Counted from the stretch's first letter, positions 25,271 through 34,383 are shown. The stretch: 64,000 bases of DNA from Alphaproteobacteria bacterium (GCA_020632875.1 JACKET010000004.1:124001-188000); one strand, 5' to 3'. A program made the numbers and translations. Notes: generated by a model from the letters alone, not told the origin.

Positions 25271-26137
25271 TCAATCCAGCGGGAAACGCCGCGCGATCAG
25301 GGCCTTCCCGACCACGAGTAGGTTCTCGGGCCGCTTGTCGGGGTCTTTCTCGAGGAGGGCCGCGATGAGGGCGTCGAGCCACGGCGGGACCTTCTGCTCG
25401 CACAGCTCGCTCGCCTTGTACGGCACGTCGTGGACCTGCTTCATCATCACGTCGCGCTTGCGACCCACGAAAGGCGGCTGACCACAGAGCATCTCGAACA
25501 GCAGGATGCCGAGCGCGTACATGTCGGTCTTCGCGTTCAGCACGAAGTGCTCGATGTACTCGGGCGCCATGTACTCGACGTTGCCGAGGCGTTGGCCGAC
25601 CTGGGTGAGCTGCTCGCCGCCGTAGATCTCGTCGAGGTGGGCCAGGCCGAAGTCGAGCACCTTCACGTGGTGTTTGTCGCCGTACGCCTCGCACAGGAAG
25701 ATGGCTTCGGGATTGATGCCGCGGTGGACGATGCCCTCGCGATGCGCCGCGTAGAGCACCGCGGCGATCTGCGCGCCGACGTACGTGACCTCGTTCACCG
25801 ACAGCGCGAGATCGCTGATGTCCTCCGAGAGCATGCGGCCCTGGATGTACTCGGTGATGACCCAGGGGACATCCGTGGGTGTACGCCCGTGATCGAGCAC
25901 CCGCAGCAGGTTCGGGTGCCGGAACTCGGACAGGAGCTGCGCTTCGCGCTCGAACCGCTTGAAAGCTTCGGGATCGGAGAACATCTCGGGCTTGAGCAGC
26001 TTCACCGCGACCGTGCTGCCGGTCTTCTGGTCCTTTGCTTTCCAGAAGTCCCCGAATCGGCCTTCTTCGATGTGATCGACGAGCTGGTAGCGGCCCGCGA
26101 GGACCCCACCGATCATCTCGTCCCTGCTGCTGGACAT
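25271..26137 (-). CDS. Ser/Thr protein kinase-like protein, predicted pseudokinase
   Basis: A 288-residue Hanks-type kinase fold with no other domain. The glycine loop IEEGRFGDFW, Lys in VAVKLLKPE, DFGLAH and YMAPEYIEH with the APE motif are all present. The catalytic loop reads HREGIVHRGINPEAIF: the catalytic Asp of HRD is Gly and the following Lys position is Asn. It probably binds ATP or a partner without phosphotransfer. The start at 26137 (MSSSRDE) is favoured by the family boundary; an in-frame ATG at 26173 is possible. Divergent from the ceramidase-like gene. Confidence 0.85.
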   Translation of the reverse strand: MSSSRDEMIGGVLAGRYQLVDHIEEGRFGDFWKAKDQKTGSTVAVKLLKPEMFSDPEAFKRFEREAQLLSEFRHPNLLRVLDHGRTPTDVPWVITEYIQGRMLSEDISDLALSVNEVTYVGAQIAAVLYAAHREGIVHRGINPEAIFLCEAYGDKHHVKVLDFGLAHLDEIYGGEQLTQVGQRLGNVEYMAPEYIEHFVLNAKTDMYALGILLFEMLCGQPPFVGRKRDVMMKQVHDVPYKASELCEQKVPPWLDALIAALLEKDPDKRPENLLVVGKALIARRFPLD

Positions 26138-26235
26138 CCACGGCCCCTGATCGTCGGACGCACAATGTCGCATACTTGGGCCCGCGAGTCGCCCTCAGTG
26201 TGCTGACATCCACACGAGGGCGTGCAAGGAGGCCC

Positions 26236-28572
26236 ATGCCCTTCGACATCCCCCGTCCCACACGCGTCGATCCGCCTGCCGGCAACCGCCTCCGCGCGGG
26301 CTCGGCACGCGTCGACCTCACCCCGCAGCTCGGCGTCGGCCTCGGGGGGCACGGGCCCACGGCGAACAGCGCCCAGGGCTGCTTCGGGCGGTTGTTCGCG
26401 AACATCCTCCTCATCGAGGACGACGACGGCAACCGCGTCGCCCTCGTGACCGCCGATCTGCACGCCGGCTCGCGGTACCTCCACGAGCGCCTGGGCTCGC
26501 GCCTGGCGGGCGAAGGGCTCACGACCGAGCGCATCTTCATCGCCGGCAGCCACACCCACCGCGGGCCCTCGTCGTTCTACGGCAACCACAGCTACGACCG
26601 GCTCGCCGGCCCCGCGTGGGTGAAGACGAACTGGCCGGACCACTTCGACCAGGCGACGGCCGACGCGCTGTCCGACCGGATCGAAGCCGGTATCCGCGCC
26701 ATCCTCGGGCCCGCCCAGCGCACCGCAGACCTCGTCACCCTGCGCCGCGCCAAGCTCGGCCTCGCCGCCCCGCTCCTGTGGGACTGGCTCGTCAACCGCA
26801 GCGGGGCCGCCCTCGACGGCGAGCAGACCTCCGACGACCCCGACGACTACCAGTGGTCCGACCCGCCGCCCCTCGACGACGCCAATCGGCGCGCATTCGG
26901 GCTCCGCTTCTCCGACTCCCCTACCCCCGCCTGGCTCGGGGGCCCCGTCCCCATCGGCACGCCCGACTTCCTCCCCGGCACGCTCGGTCCCAACACCCCC
27001 GGCACGTGGCAGCAGAAGGCGCCGTCCGGCCCGCTCTCCCCCGCCACGCCCGACACGCTCGAGGCCCTCATCGAAGATGGCTTCGGACGCGGCCGCCTCG
27101 GGCCGTTCCTCGACATCGCCGCCGTGAAGATCCACAGCAAGCGTCGCAAGCTCGAGCCCGACCCGCTCGACCGGGCCCTCGTCGACGCGCGGATGCACGT
27201 GCTCGTCGCGCGGGAGCGCCGCCCCGACGGGCGGAACGGCCCCCTCATCGGCGCGTTCGCCACGCTCAACGCGACGCCCAGCCTGCTGTCGTTCCGCCAC
27301 GCGGTCTTCTGCTCCGACGCCAACGGCTTCGCCGCGCAGTACGCGCGCCGCAAGCTCGATACTCCCGTGCCCGTCGGCATCGGCGGCGGCTCGGTGGGCG
27401 ATGCCAACCTCAAGCCGCGCGGCATGAACCTCGAGGACGTGAAGGACGTCGGCGAGGACATGGACGGCGGCGTCCGCATGGTCCGCCGGGTCGGGAAGGC
27501 CCTCGGAGCCGCGCTCTTCGACGTGCTCGACCGCCAGGCGCTCGCGTACGCGGACGATCTGAAGCTGTCCTTCGCGTACGACGACTTCGACCCGGTCTTC
27601 GCGGGCTGCGACGACCAGGGCGTGCTCGGCGGGCCGGCGCTCGGCGGGTCCGAGCTCGCGGCGTCCCCGGTCGGCGACATCTTCCAGGAGGGCATGCGCG
27701 AGAAGCCCGAGTACCAGGAGCAGCAGGCGCCGAAGGCCCGGCTCCCGCGGCTCGAGTCCCCGCCGAACCCCCTCCCGCTCCGGCTGCTGACGATGTCGCG
27801 TCCATCGGGGCCCTGGTGGAGCCTGGCGGCGTGTCCGGCCGAGCTGTCCCAGATGCTGTCCGCGCGCATCCGCGACACGGTCACCCAGGGCCAGTGGCCG
27901 CTCACCGTCACGAGCCCCTGCGGGGAGTTCGGCAGCTACGCCGGAACCCGCTGGGAGTATGTCGCTCAGGCCTACGAGGGCGCGGCGACGCTGTACGGTC
28001 GCTACTTCGGCGACGCGCTCACCACGGCCTTCGCCAACCTGCCGACGGCGGCGCCCACCGGGGTCGCGCACTTCACCAGCACGCCGGGAAGCCTGCCGCT
28101 CCGGCTCGGCGCGAAGTGCGAGAGCAAGGGCGACAAGCCGAACCTGTTCTCCGCCGACATCGAGCTGCACGGCAGCGTGCTCCAGACCCTGCGCCGCAAG
28201 GGCAAGCCGCAGTTCGAGCGGCTCGTCGACGGCGGAGACCTCGTCCTGCGGGGGTCGTTCGACGGCGAGAAGCCCACGGTGCCCCTCTGGGACAGCGCGT
28301 GGGTGGGCGTGGGTCTGGTCGACGCGACGCACACGGGCGTGACGCCGCTGCGCCTCGCGCCGAGCGGGCTGACGGCGGACGACCTGCACGTGACGGTCCT
28401 CGTGTGGTGCGACGTGCGGAAGAAGCGGAACCGCTGGTACATCGAGGCGCGCGTGCCCGACGCCGCGGCCGCCAAGCCCACCGCCGTGCTCGTGCTGTTC
28501 CCGCCGCTGGTGGGCGGTGCCGTGCCGCGATTCCTCGACGCCACCGGGTTGTTCGACGCCACCTGGCCCTGA
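26236..28572 (+). CDS. neutral/alkaline ceramidase-like protein
   Basis: A 778-residue protein related to neutral ceramidases: LRAGSARVDLTPQLGVGLGG at the start, GSHTHRGPSSFYGN with the metal-binding HTH, and GGGSVGDANLKPRGMN at the place of the nucleophile-serine loop. The C-terminal beta-sandwich (from about 640) also fits. Known enzymes hydrolyse the N-acyl bond of ceramide and are secreted; no signal peptide is seen here, so location and substrate are open. The acyl region is divergent, with a long insertion (residues 190-290). AAGGAGG precedes the ATG. Confidence 0.72.
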   Translation: MPFDIPRPTRVDPPAGNRLRAGSARVDLTPQLGVGLGGHGPTANSAQGCFGRLFANILLIEDDDGNRVALVTADLHAGSRYLHERLGSRLAGEGLTTERIFIAGSHTHRGPSSFYGNHSYDRLAGPAWVKTNWPDHFDQATADALSDRIEAGIRAILGPAQRTADLVTLRRAKLGLAAPLLWDWLVNRSGAALDGEQTSDDPDDYQWSDPPPLDDANRRAFGLRFSDSPTPAWLGGPVPIGTPDFLPGTLGPNTPGTWQQKAPSGPLSPATPDTLEALIEDGFGRGRLGPFLDIAAVKIHSKRRKLEPDPLDRALVDARMHVLVARERRPDGRNGPLIGAFATLNATPSLLSFRHAVFCSDANGFAAQYARRKLDTPVPVGIGGGSVGDANLKPRGMNLEDVKDVGEDMDGGVRMVRRVGKALGAALFDVLDRQALAYADDLKLSFAYDDFDPVFAGCDDQGVLGGPALGGSELAASPVGDIFQEGMREKPEYQEQQAPKARLPRLESPPNPLPLRLLTMSRPSGPWWSLAACPAELSQMLSARIRDTVTQGQWPLTVTSPCGEFGSYAGTRWEYVAQAYEGAATLYGRYFGDALTTAFANLPTAAPTGVAHFTSTPGSLPLRLGAKCESKGDKPNLFSADIELHGSVLQTLRRKGKPQFERLVDGGDLVLRGSFDGEKPTVPLWDSAWVGVGLVDATHTGVTPLRLAPSGLTADDLHVTVLVWCDVRKKRNRWYIEARVPDAAAAKPTAVLVLFPPLVGGAVPRFLDATGLFDATWP

Positions 28573-28610
28573 CGGCCCCCCGAGAGCCGAGCGTACCGCG
28601 GGCGCCGAAG

Positions 28611-28757
28611 CCGCTGTGGGGTCTGACCGGTCTGACCCCACTGAGGCCGGCCGCTGTGGGGTCTGGGTCTGACCCTCCTGAGGCCGGCCGCTGTGGGGTC
28701 TGACCCTACTGAGGCCGGCCGCTGTGGGTCTGACCGGTCTGACCCTACTGAGGCCGG
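28611..28757. repeat. 31-bp GC-rich repeat, four copies
   Basis: Units GTGGGGTCTGACC-CCACTGAGGCCGGCCGCT, with CTACTG or CTCCTG variants in the middle and GGTCTGACC doubled in places. Same family as 11737-11862 and 22110-22213. It lies in the 522-bp gene-free gap between convergent genes. Confidence 0.9.
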
Positions 28758-28885
28758 TCGAGTGGATGGGACACCCGATCCGCTAGCTGTCCAAATCGGG
28801 TCTGACCCGGATTCACAGGGAGGAGTCAGCGGCTTCAAGCCGCTGAAGGCTCCCGGTCGAGGGGATGCGACACCCGATCCTCTCG
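28757..28885. repeat. 29-bp direct repeat pair flanking a 17-bp palindrome
   Basis: GGTCGAG-GGATG-GACACCCGATCC with a few differences occurs at 28757-28785 and 28856-28884. Between them lies AGCGGCTT-C-AAGCCGCT (28828-28844), a perfect 8-bp inverted repeat with a 1-bp centre. No gene is seen here. Confidence 0.75.
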
Positions 28886-28937
28886 TGCTGGAGGGCGTTT
28901 CGCGAGGGCTCTGGCACGATCGGGACAGGCGGACCGG

Positions 28938-28988
28938 AAACGTCTTGACGGTCAAGACCTCTGTGCCCCCGGAACGCGGCGTTCCAGC
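28938..28988. repeat. dispersed element with two palindromes, copy 2
   Basis: GTCTTGAC-G-GTCAAGAC (28942-28958) and GGAACGC-G-GCGTTCC (28971-28985), separated by 12 bp containing TGTGCCCCC. Both palindromes are perfect with a one-base centre. Related copy at 25164-25217. Confidence 0.8.
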
Positions 28989-29094
28989 CGCGTTCACAGG
29001 GGGTACCGAGGTCCCGTCGAGACGTTCAGTGGTGGAGATTTCGTCGGGACGACGCCCGCTTGCGGGCGGTGGCCGACGGAATCCGGAGGCCGTG

Positions 29095-31587
29095 CTACCC
29101 CCTCGCGATGACCGCCTCGTCGCGGATCATGTAGCCCGACCCGACCTTCTCGATGAAGGACTTCAACCCGGCCCGGCGGAGCGTCGCGATGGCCGTGTAC
29201 ACGCGGCTCGCGCCCGCCGTGGGCAGCATGCGCTCGCCCGGCCACCCGGCGGCGACGAGGTCCGGGACGCTCACGGGGACGCCCGGCGTCGCGCCGTGCG
29301 CCTCGATCAGACACAGGAGCAGGCGGCGGTTCGCGACCCGCGTCTCGAGCGAGACCCGCGGCTGACCGGGGATCTCGAACCACGCGGCATCTTCGGCACA
29401 CACCAGATCGGGCCGTCGCGACGGGCGTTCCGCGAGGTGCAGCTCGACCCACCGCCCGATCAGCCGGCCCTCGACGCGCCACCCCGACGACCCGGACAGC
29501 CCGGCGACCGCGGCCTCGCGATGCCTTCCGTACGCATCGAGATCCCCGCCCGCACGGGCCGCGAATGCCCGGCCGAGCTCGACGGCGCACTCCGCGGCCG
29601 CCAGCGTGCCGACGATCCGCGACGAAGCGGCCTGCTTCGCCTCGTCGAGCAGGCGCTCGGCCACGCCGAGCCCCCCGGTCAGCGCCTCGAACGCCGCGGT
29701 CGCAGACAGCACGACGCAGCGCAGCGTGGAGCCGTCGTGCTCGCGTGACAGCGCGACGGCCTCGGTCAGCAGGGTGCGCGCAGTCTCGGTCTCCCGACGG
29801 AGGGCGTGCGCGAAGCCGGTGCCCGCGAGGCAGTACGACTGCCACCGCTGCTCGCCGACCGCCTTCAGGCCCGCGCGCGCCGAGGTGAACGCCGCGATCG
29901 CGCCTTCGGTGTCGCCCTGCTCGAGCGCCAGCTCGCCCAGCGTCTGCGTGTAGAGCGACGCACCCCGGTCGTCGCCGAGCGACCGCAGGAGCGCGATGGC
30001 CTCCTGGAGCGCGGCGGTCGCCTCGGCGTGGCGTCCGAGCTCCTGCTCGACGATGCCGAGGAAGCCGAGCGTGCCGGCCTCGTAGCGCTTCTCGCCCTTC
30101 GACCGCGCGATGTCGAGACCCCGGCGGTACGTGATGGCCGCCTCGCGAGGGCGCCCGGCCTCGAGCAGGATCTCGCCGAGCACCGCGTGGGCGCGAACGT
30201 CCCGCGGGTCGTGCGCCACCGCCTGCTCGGCCCGCGCCAGCGCCCCGTCGAGGTCGTTCAGGTCGGCCAGCTCGCGGGCCAGCGAGCGCCCCGCCCAGGC
30301 CGCGCGACGCCCGCCGCCGTCCGCGATCCGCGCGAGCCGGTCGAGGTCCGCCTTGGCGGCCCGCGCGTCGATCGCCGTGAGGTACACCACGTCGGCCAGG
30401 GTGCCGCCGAGCGGCAGCACCTCGGCGAGCACCTCCCGCCTCCGCCGCACCGGGCCGCGCATCTTGAACAGCGGGTCGAGCGCGAGGGCCGCGCGGGTCG
30501 CGAGCTCCACGTCGCCGGCGGCGATCCCCTCGGCCAGCGCGGCCTCGAGGTCGGGTGCCCACTGCGCGAGCCGCTCCAGCACGGGCCCCACGTCGGCCCC
30601 CGTCGCTCCGGCCGACAGCGCGAAGCAGTGCGCGACGAGCCAGTGTGCGGCGCTCGGCACCTCGCCCTGGCGGAGCGCGAACTCCCTCACGCTGTCGTAG
30701 AGGCCGTACCACAGCACGCCCGGAAGCCGAGGAGGCTCCCAGGTGCGGACGAGCGAGTGGTCCTGCAGCTGCTGGAGCAGGTCGACGGCTGCGATGGAGT
30801 CGCCGGCGAGCTCCTCGACGGCCTCCAGCCCGAAGCCGGAGCGGAACCACGCGAGCCGCGTCACGAGCCCCCGCTCCGCGGGCTCCAGGAGGGCCCAGCT
30901 CGCCTCCAGCACGCCCTGGAGCGACGCGTTCGGGCCCGACAGCAGCCGGAACCGCTGCTCGAGATGCTCCAGCAGCTGCCGGGTGCCGAGGATGCGCAGC
31001 CGCGCGGCGGCCAGCTCGATGGCGAGCGGCAGCCCGTCGAGCCGGCGCAGGATCTCGGCGATCCGCGGCAGCTCGTCGGCATCGGGCCGCCAGCCCGGGC
31101 GCACGAGCTGGGCGCGGTTCAGGAACAGCCGCCCGGCCTCCGACGCGAGCACGTCCACGGGAGCCACGGGCAGCCCCAGCGGGCCGACGGTGACCACCGG
31201 GAACCCGATGGGCCGGATGCGGCTCGTCATCACGATGCGGCACGCCCCCCGCCATTCCCACACGCAGCCGAGCACGGCGTCGAGAACGGGCTCGCACCCG
31301 TCCAGCACGAGCGTGTCGCGGCGCTCGGCGAGCACGCGGCCCACGCGCGCCACGTCGCCCACGCCGTCGAGCGCCAGCCCCATCGCGGCGGCGACGCTCT
31401 CGGCGACCGCCTGGGCGTCTGCACACAGCGACACGTCCGCCAGGACGCCCTCCACGACGGCCTTCACGAGGTGCGTCTTGCCCGCGCCCCCCGGCCCGAC
31501 CACGGCCACGACGGCATCGTCGGGCTCGAGCGCGGCACGCAGCCGGGTCGCCTCGTCGAGGCGCCCGATCACCTCGGCAGGCTTCAA
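29095..31587 (-). CDS. AfsR/SARP-like NTPase regulator: P-loop ATPase, TPRs, winged helix
   Basis: About 830 residues. An NB-ARC-type ATPase lies at the N-terminus (GRLDEATRLRAAL; P-loop VVGPGGAGKTHL near residue 34; LVLDGCEPVLD as Walker B; MTSRIRPIG sensor; LPLAIELAAARL). Long TPR-type repeats span about 400-700 (NDLDGALARAEQAVAHDPRD). A C-terminal winged-helix DNA-binding domain follows (RRLLLCLIEAHGATPG, then SRVYTAIATLRRAGL). The likely start is a TTG at 31587 overlapping the stop of the upstream lipoprotein gene (TTGA). A GTG further in is possible. It probably senses a signal and acts on DNA. Confidence 0.82.
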   Translation of the reverse strand: MKPAEVIGRLDEATRLRAALEPDDAVVAVVGPGGAGKTHLVKAVVEGVLADVSLCADAQAVAESVAAAMGLALDGVGDVARVGRVLAERRDTLVLDGCEPVLDAVLGCVWEWRGACRIVMTSRIRPIGFPVVTVGPLGLPVAPVDVLASEAGRLFLNRAQLVRPGWRPDADELPRIAEILRRLDGLPLAIELAAARLRILGTRQLLEHLEQRFRLLSGPNASLQGVLEASWALLEPAERGLVTRLAWFRSGFGLEAVEELAGDSIAAVDLLQQLQDHSLVRTWEPPRLPGVLWYGLYDSVREFALRQGEVPSAAHWLVAHCFALSAGATGADVGPVLERLAQWAPDLEAALAEGIAAGDVELATRAALALDPLFKMRGPVRRRREVLAEVLPLGGTLADVVYLTAIDARAAKADLDRLARIADGGGRRAAWAGRSLARELADLNDLDGALARAEQAVAHDPRDVRAHAVLGEILLEAGRPREAAITYRRGLDIARSKGEKRYEAGTLGFLGIVEQELGRHAEATAALQEAIALLRSLGDDRGASLYTQTLGELALEQGDTEGAIAAFTSARAGLKAVGEQRWQSYCLAGTGFAHALRRETETARTLLTEAVALSREHDGSTLRCVVLSATAAFEALTGGLGVAERLLDEAKQAASSRIVGTLAAAECAVELGRAFAARAGGDLDAYGRHREAAVAGLSGSSGWRVEGRLIGRWVELHLAERPSRRPDLVCAEDAAWFEIPGQPRVSLETRVANRRLLLCLIEAHGATPGVPVSVPDLVAAGWPGERMLPTAGASRVYTAIATLRRAGLKSFIEKVGSGYMIRDEAVIARG

Positions 31588-32015
31588 AGCCGGCGCGCCC
31601 TCACCCACACCGAGGTGCCCGCGAGCTCGCACGAGAGCAGGATCCGCTTCCGATCCTTCTCGAAGATCCCCTCGAAGGGCGGGACGTTCGTGGGCTTCCA
31701 GACCCAGCCCTCCTCTTCGAGGCGGGCCTTGTAGTCGGACCACTGGTAGCCGGCGTCGAACGCCGAGACATGCAGGACTTCGACGTGCTTGTCGTCGGAC
31801 ACCCTCACGTCGCCGCCGCCCACCGGGAAGCGGAGCTCGGCGCCGAGGCCCTCGGCCGCGGCGGGCCCGTCGTCGGGCACCGGCCCCTTCTGCGACGCGA
31901 ACTCGAGCTCGGCGGGGTCGCCCGGGCCCGCGCCCCCCGAGCCCACGCCTCCGCAGGCGAGGCCGGTGAGCGTGACGGCCACGAGGGCGGCGACGGTGGA
32001 GGTACGGCTGCGCAT
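31584..32015 (-). CDS. small lipoprotein coupled to the ATPase regulator
   Basis: A 143-residue precursor. The signal MRSRTSTVAALVAVTLTGLAC ends in a lipobox followed by a Gly-rich spacer. The mature domain has LRFPVGGGDVRVSDDKHVEV, then WSDYKARLEEEGWVWKPTNV and SCELAGTSVWVRARRL. No family is recognised. ATG at 32015 is preferred over 32024 for spacing to TAGGA. Its stop overlaps the start of the ATPase gene, so the two are co-expressed. Confidence 0.7.
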   Translation of the reverse strand: MRSRTSTVAALVAVTLTGLACGGVGSGGAGPGDPAELEFASQKGPVPDDGPAAAEGLGAELRFPVGGGDVRVSDDKHVEVLHVSAFDAGYQWSDYKARLEEEGWVWKPTNVPPFEGIFEKDRKRILLSCELAGTSVWVRARRL

Positions 32016-32098
32016 GGGCGGCATCCTACCCCAACACGCGACGCGGGCCGCGCCACCCGCGCGCGACCGGGTGTGCCAAGATGCGCGCGGGAGATGAC

Positions 32099-32971
32099 GT
32101 GGACATCGACTCGCTGAAGTGTTTCTCGGCCGCCGCCGACACCCTGAACTTCCGCGCGGCCTCGCGTCGGGTGGCGCTGTCGCCGGGCGCGTTCAGCGAG
32201 CGCATCCGGCGCCTCGAGGAAGAGCTCGGCACCCGGCTGTTCGACCGCACGACCCGCCGCGCCCAGCTCACCGACGCGGGGCGACGACTGCTCCCCCATG
32301 CGCGCCAGCTGCTGCGCGACGCCGAGCGGTGCCGCGAGATCGCCCAGGACACGGCCGCCATCGTCCCCTACGAGCTCACCATCGGCACGCGGTTCGAGCT
32401 CGGTATCTCGTGGCTCGCGCCGTCCATCGCCCAGCTCCAGGAACAGGCGCCCGAGCGCACCATCCACCTCTACATGGGCGACAGCCCCGACCTGATGGCG
32501 CGGATGCAGCGCGGCGAGATCGACGCGGCCGTCACGTCCACCCGCCTCACCAGCGGCACGGTCCGCTACGCCACGCTCCACAACGAAGACTACGCGTTCG
32601 TCGGCACGACGCAGCGGGTGCGCGGTCCGAACGACGTGCACGACCTCACGCTGATCGACGTGAGCTCCGACCTCCCGCTGTTCCGCTACCTGCTCGACGC
32701 GCTGCCCGATGCGAGCCCATGGCCGTTCGAGAAGCAGATGTACATGGGCGGCATCGCGGCCATCCGGTACCAGGTGCTCGAGGGCGTCGGGGTCGCGGTC
32801 CTGCCGCGGTACTTCATCCGCGACGACCTCGCGAGCGGCCGCATGCGCGAGCTGATGCCCGACCAGGCCCTGCGGGAGGACGCGTTCCGGCTGGTGTGGC
32901 GCGTGCCCCACCCGTTCGAGCCCGAGCTCGTGAAGCTCGCCGAGGAGCTGCGCGCCATCCCGCTGAAGTGA
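32099..32971 (+). CDS. LysR-family transcriptional regulator
   Basis: A 290-residue LTTR. The N-terminal winged helix is DIDSLKCFSAAADTLNFRAA, then SPGAFSERIRRLEEELGTRL and FDRTTRRAQLTDAG. A periplasmic-binding-like effector domain follows (TIHLYMGDSPDLMARMQRGE, IDAAVTS; GVAVLPRYFI). The GTG start at 32099 follows GGGAG at 6 nt. It is divergent from the lipoprotein/ATPase pair (83 bp between starts), the usual place for an LTTR target promoter. Confidence 0.9.
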   Translation: MDIDSLKCFSAAADTLNFRAASRRVALSPGAFSERIRRLEEELGTRLFDRTTRRAQLTDAGRRLLPHARQLLRDAERCREIAQDTAAIVPYELTIGTRFELGISWLAPSIAQLQEQAPERTIHLYMGDSPDLMARMQRGEIDAAVTSTRLTSGTVRYATLHNEDYAFVGTTQRVRGPNDVHDLTLIDVSSDLPLFRYLLDALPDASPWPFEKQMYMGGIAAIRYQVLEGVGVAVLPRYFIRDDLASGRMRELMPDQALREDAFRLVWRVPHPFEPELVKLAEELRAIPLK

Positions 32972-32987
32972 GGACCGCTCGGCGAGG

Positions 32988-33188
32988 TCAGGACGCCGAG
33001 GGCTCGCGATCGCTGGGGGTGCGGTTCGACAGCAGCATCAGTGCGATGGTGAGGACGACGAGGGCGACCAGGGCCCACGGAGGCGCCTGCATCCAGCTCG
33101 TCGCGACCCACAGGGGCTCTGCGAGGGCTTCGGCCACCGCCAGATCGGGCACCGCACCAGGACCGTTCGCGCTCGCCTGCACCATCAT
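32988..33188 (-). CDS. small tail-anchored hypothetical protein
   Basis: 66 residues with one C-terminal membrane segment (APPWALVALVVLTIALMLLS) and a short charged tail. No family and only a weak ribosome site, so this is a tentative call. It fills the gap between the LysR gene and the TolC-like gene. Confidence 0.35.
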   Translation of the reverse strand: MMVQASANGPGAVPDLAVAEALAEPLWVATSWMQAPPWALVALVVLTIALMLLSNRTPSDREPSAS

Positions 33189-33228
33189 GGCAGCACCATA
33201 ACCCCGGTTCGCCGGACGGCGCGACCCC

Positions 33229-34380
33229 TCACCGGACACCCCGCTCGACGGCGCGCCGGGCGACCGCCGCGTCGTGGACGTGCTCGAGCAGCTCCTGTCG
33301 CTCGCGGGCGAGGTCGGCGGACAGCTCGAAATAGCGGTCGGGACGCAGGGTCTCGCGCTCGGCCTCGAGGCTCGTGGCCATCGCGTCGATCGCCTCGGAC
33401 AGCGCGCGGACGGCCGTGCTCGCGGCCTCGAATGCGGCGCGGTCGGCGGCGTGGCGCGCGGCGTCGCTCCGCTCTTCGGCCTCGAGCGCGGTGCGCCGGG
33501 CTCCCACCTCGGCGTCGGCGGCCTTCACGGCGCCATCGGTGAGCGAGAACATCGGCAGGCTCGCGGCCGCAGCGATCCCGATGGCCGGCGCGGCGCCGCT
33601 CTCGAGCACGACCTGGCCCTCGACCCAGTCGATCCAGGGCGTCCGCTCGGCACTCGCGACGCGCTTCTCGGCCTCGGCCTCGGCGAGGCGGGCGCGGGCG
33701 CGCACCACCCCCTCTGCGTCGCCCGGTTCTTCGGCCTCGGCGAGCACCCACTCCATGAGGTCGGGACCCTTCGGGACCGCGACGTCCCCCTCGTCGAGGC
33801 CGACGAGCGCGCCGAGCAGGGCACGGGATGCCTGCAGGTCGCGCTCGACACCGACCCCGCGTCGGACCGCAGCGACGCGCGCCATCTGCGCCTCGAGCAC
33901 CGCTTCGGGCCCGTCGACACCGGCCTTCCGGCGCTTCTCGACCACATCGAGCCAGGCGTCGCAGGCCTCGCGCTCCGCGGTGACCTGGGCGAGCGCGGCG
34001 TCGAGCACGCGCGCCGCGTCGAACAGCGCGGCGACCTCGGCCCGGACCTCGGCGCGAACGGCCTCGAGGTCGGCCTGCTCGGTGGCAGCGCCGGCCTGGG
34101 CGGCCCGGACGCGCGCGCGGATGGCGCCGAGCGGCTCGAAGCCCTGGCGCAGGCGGAGCGTCCACTGGGGCACGTCGGTGCGCGACCCCACGTTCTCCAT
34201 CCGACCCCGTAGCTGCGGGTCTTCGGGGGCGCGCTCGGGAGCCACGGCGGCCTCGGCGGCGTCGACGCGCGCGGCCTGGAGCAGCGCGTCGGCGTGCGCC
34301 TCCCACGCGCGCTGCACGGCATCGTCGAGCTCGAGCTGGACCTCTGCGGACCAGGCGAGCGGCAGGACCAGGAGGAGCAA
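33229..34380 (-). CDS. TolC-like outer-membrane efflux protein
   Basis: A 383-residue precursor. A short signal peptide (LLLLVLPLAWSAEVQLELDD) leads into long helices with the OEP pattern: LDDAVQRAWEAHADALLQAA, ERAPEDPQLRGRMENVGSRT, WTLRLRQGFEPLGAIRARVR. TolC-type proteins trimerise to form an outer-membrane and periplasmic duct. The start is a TTG 3 bp after the stop of the upstream PEP-domain lipoprotein gene, so the two genes form a unit. No inner-membrane pump gene is adjacent. Confidence 0.72.
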   Translation of the reverse strand: MLLLVLPLAWSAEVQLELDDAVQRAWEAHADALLQAARVDAAEAAVAPERAPEDPQLRGRMENVGSRTDVPQWTLRLRQGFEPLGAIRARVRAAQAGAATEQADLEAVRAEVRAEVAALFDAARVLDAALAQVTAEREACDAWLDVVEKRRKAGVDGPEAVLEAQMARVAAVRRGVGVERDLQASRALLGALVGLDEGDVAVPKGPDLMEWVLAEAEEPGDAEGVVRARARLAEAEAEKRVASAERTPWIDWVEGQVVLESGAAPAIGIAAAASLPMFSLTDGAVKAADAEVGARRTALEAEERSDAARHAADRAAFEAASTAVRALSEAIDAMATSLEAERETLRPDRYFELSADLARERQELLEHVHDAAVARRAVERGVR

Positions 34381-34383
34381 TGC

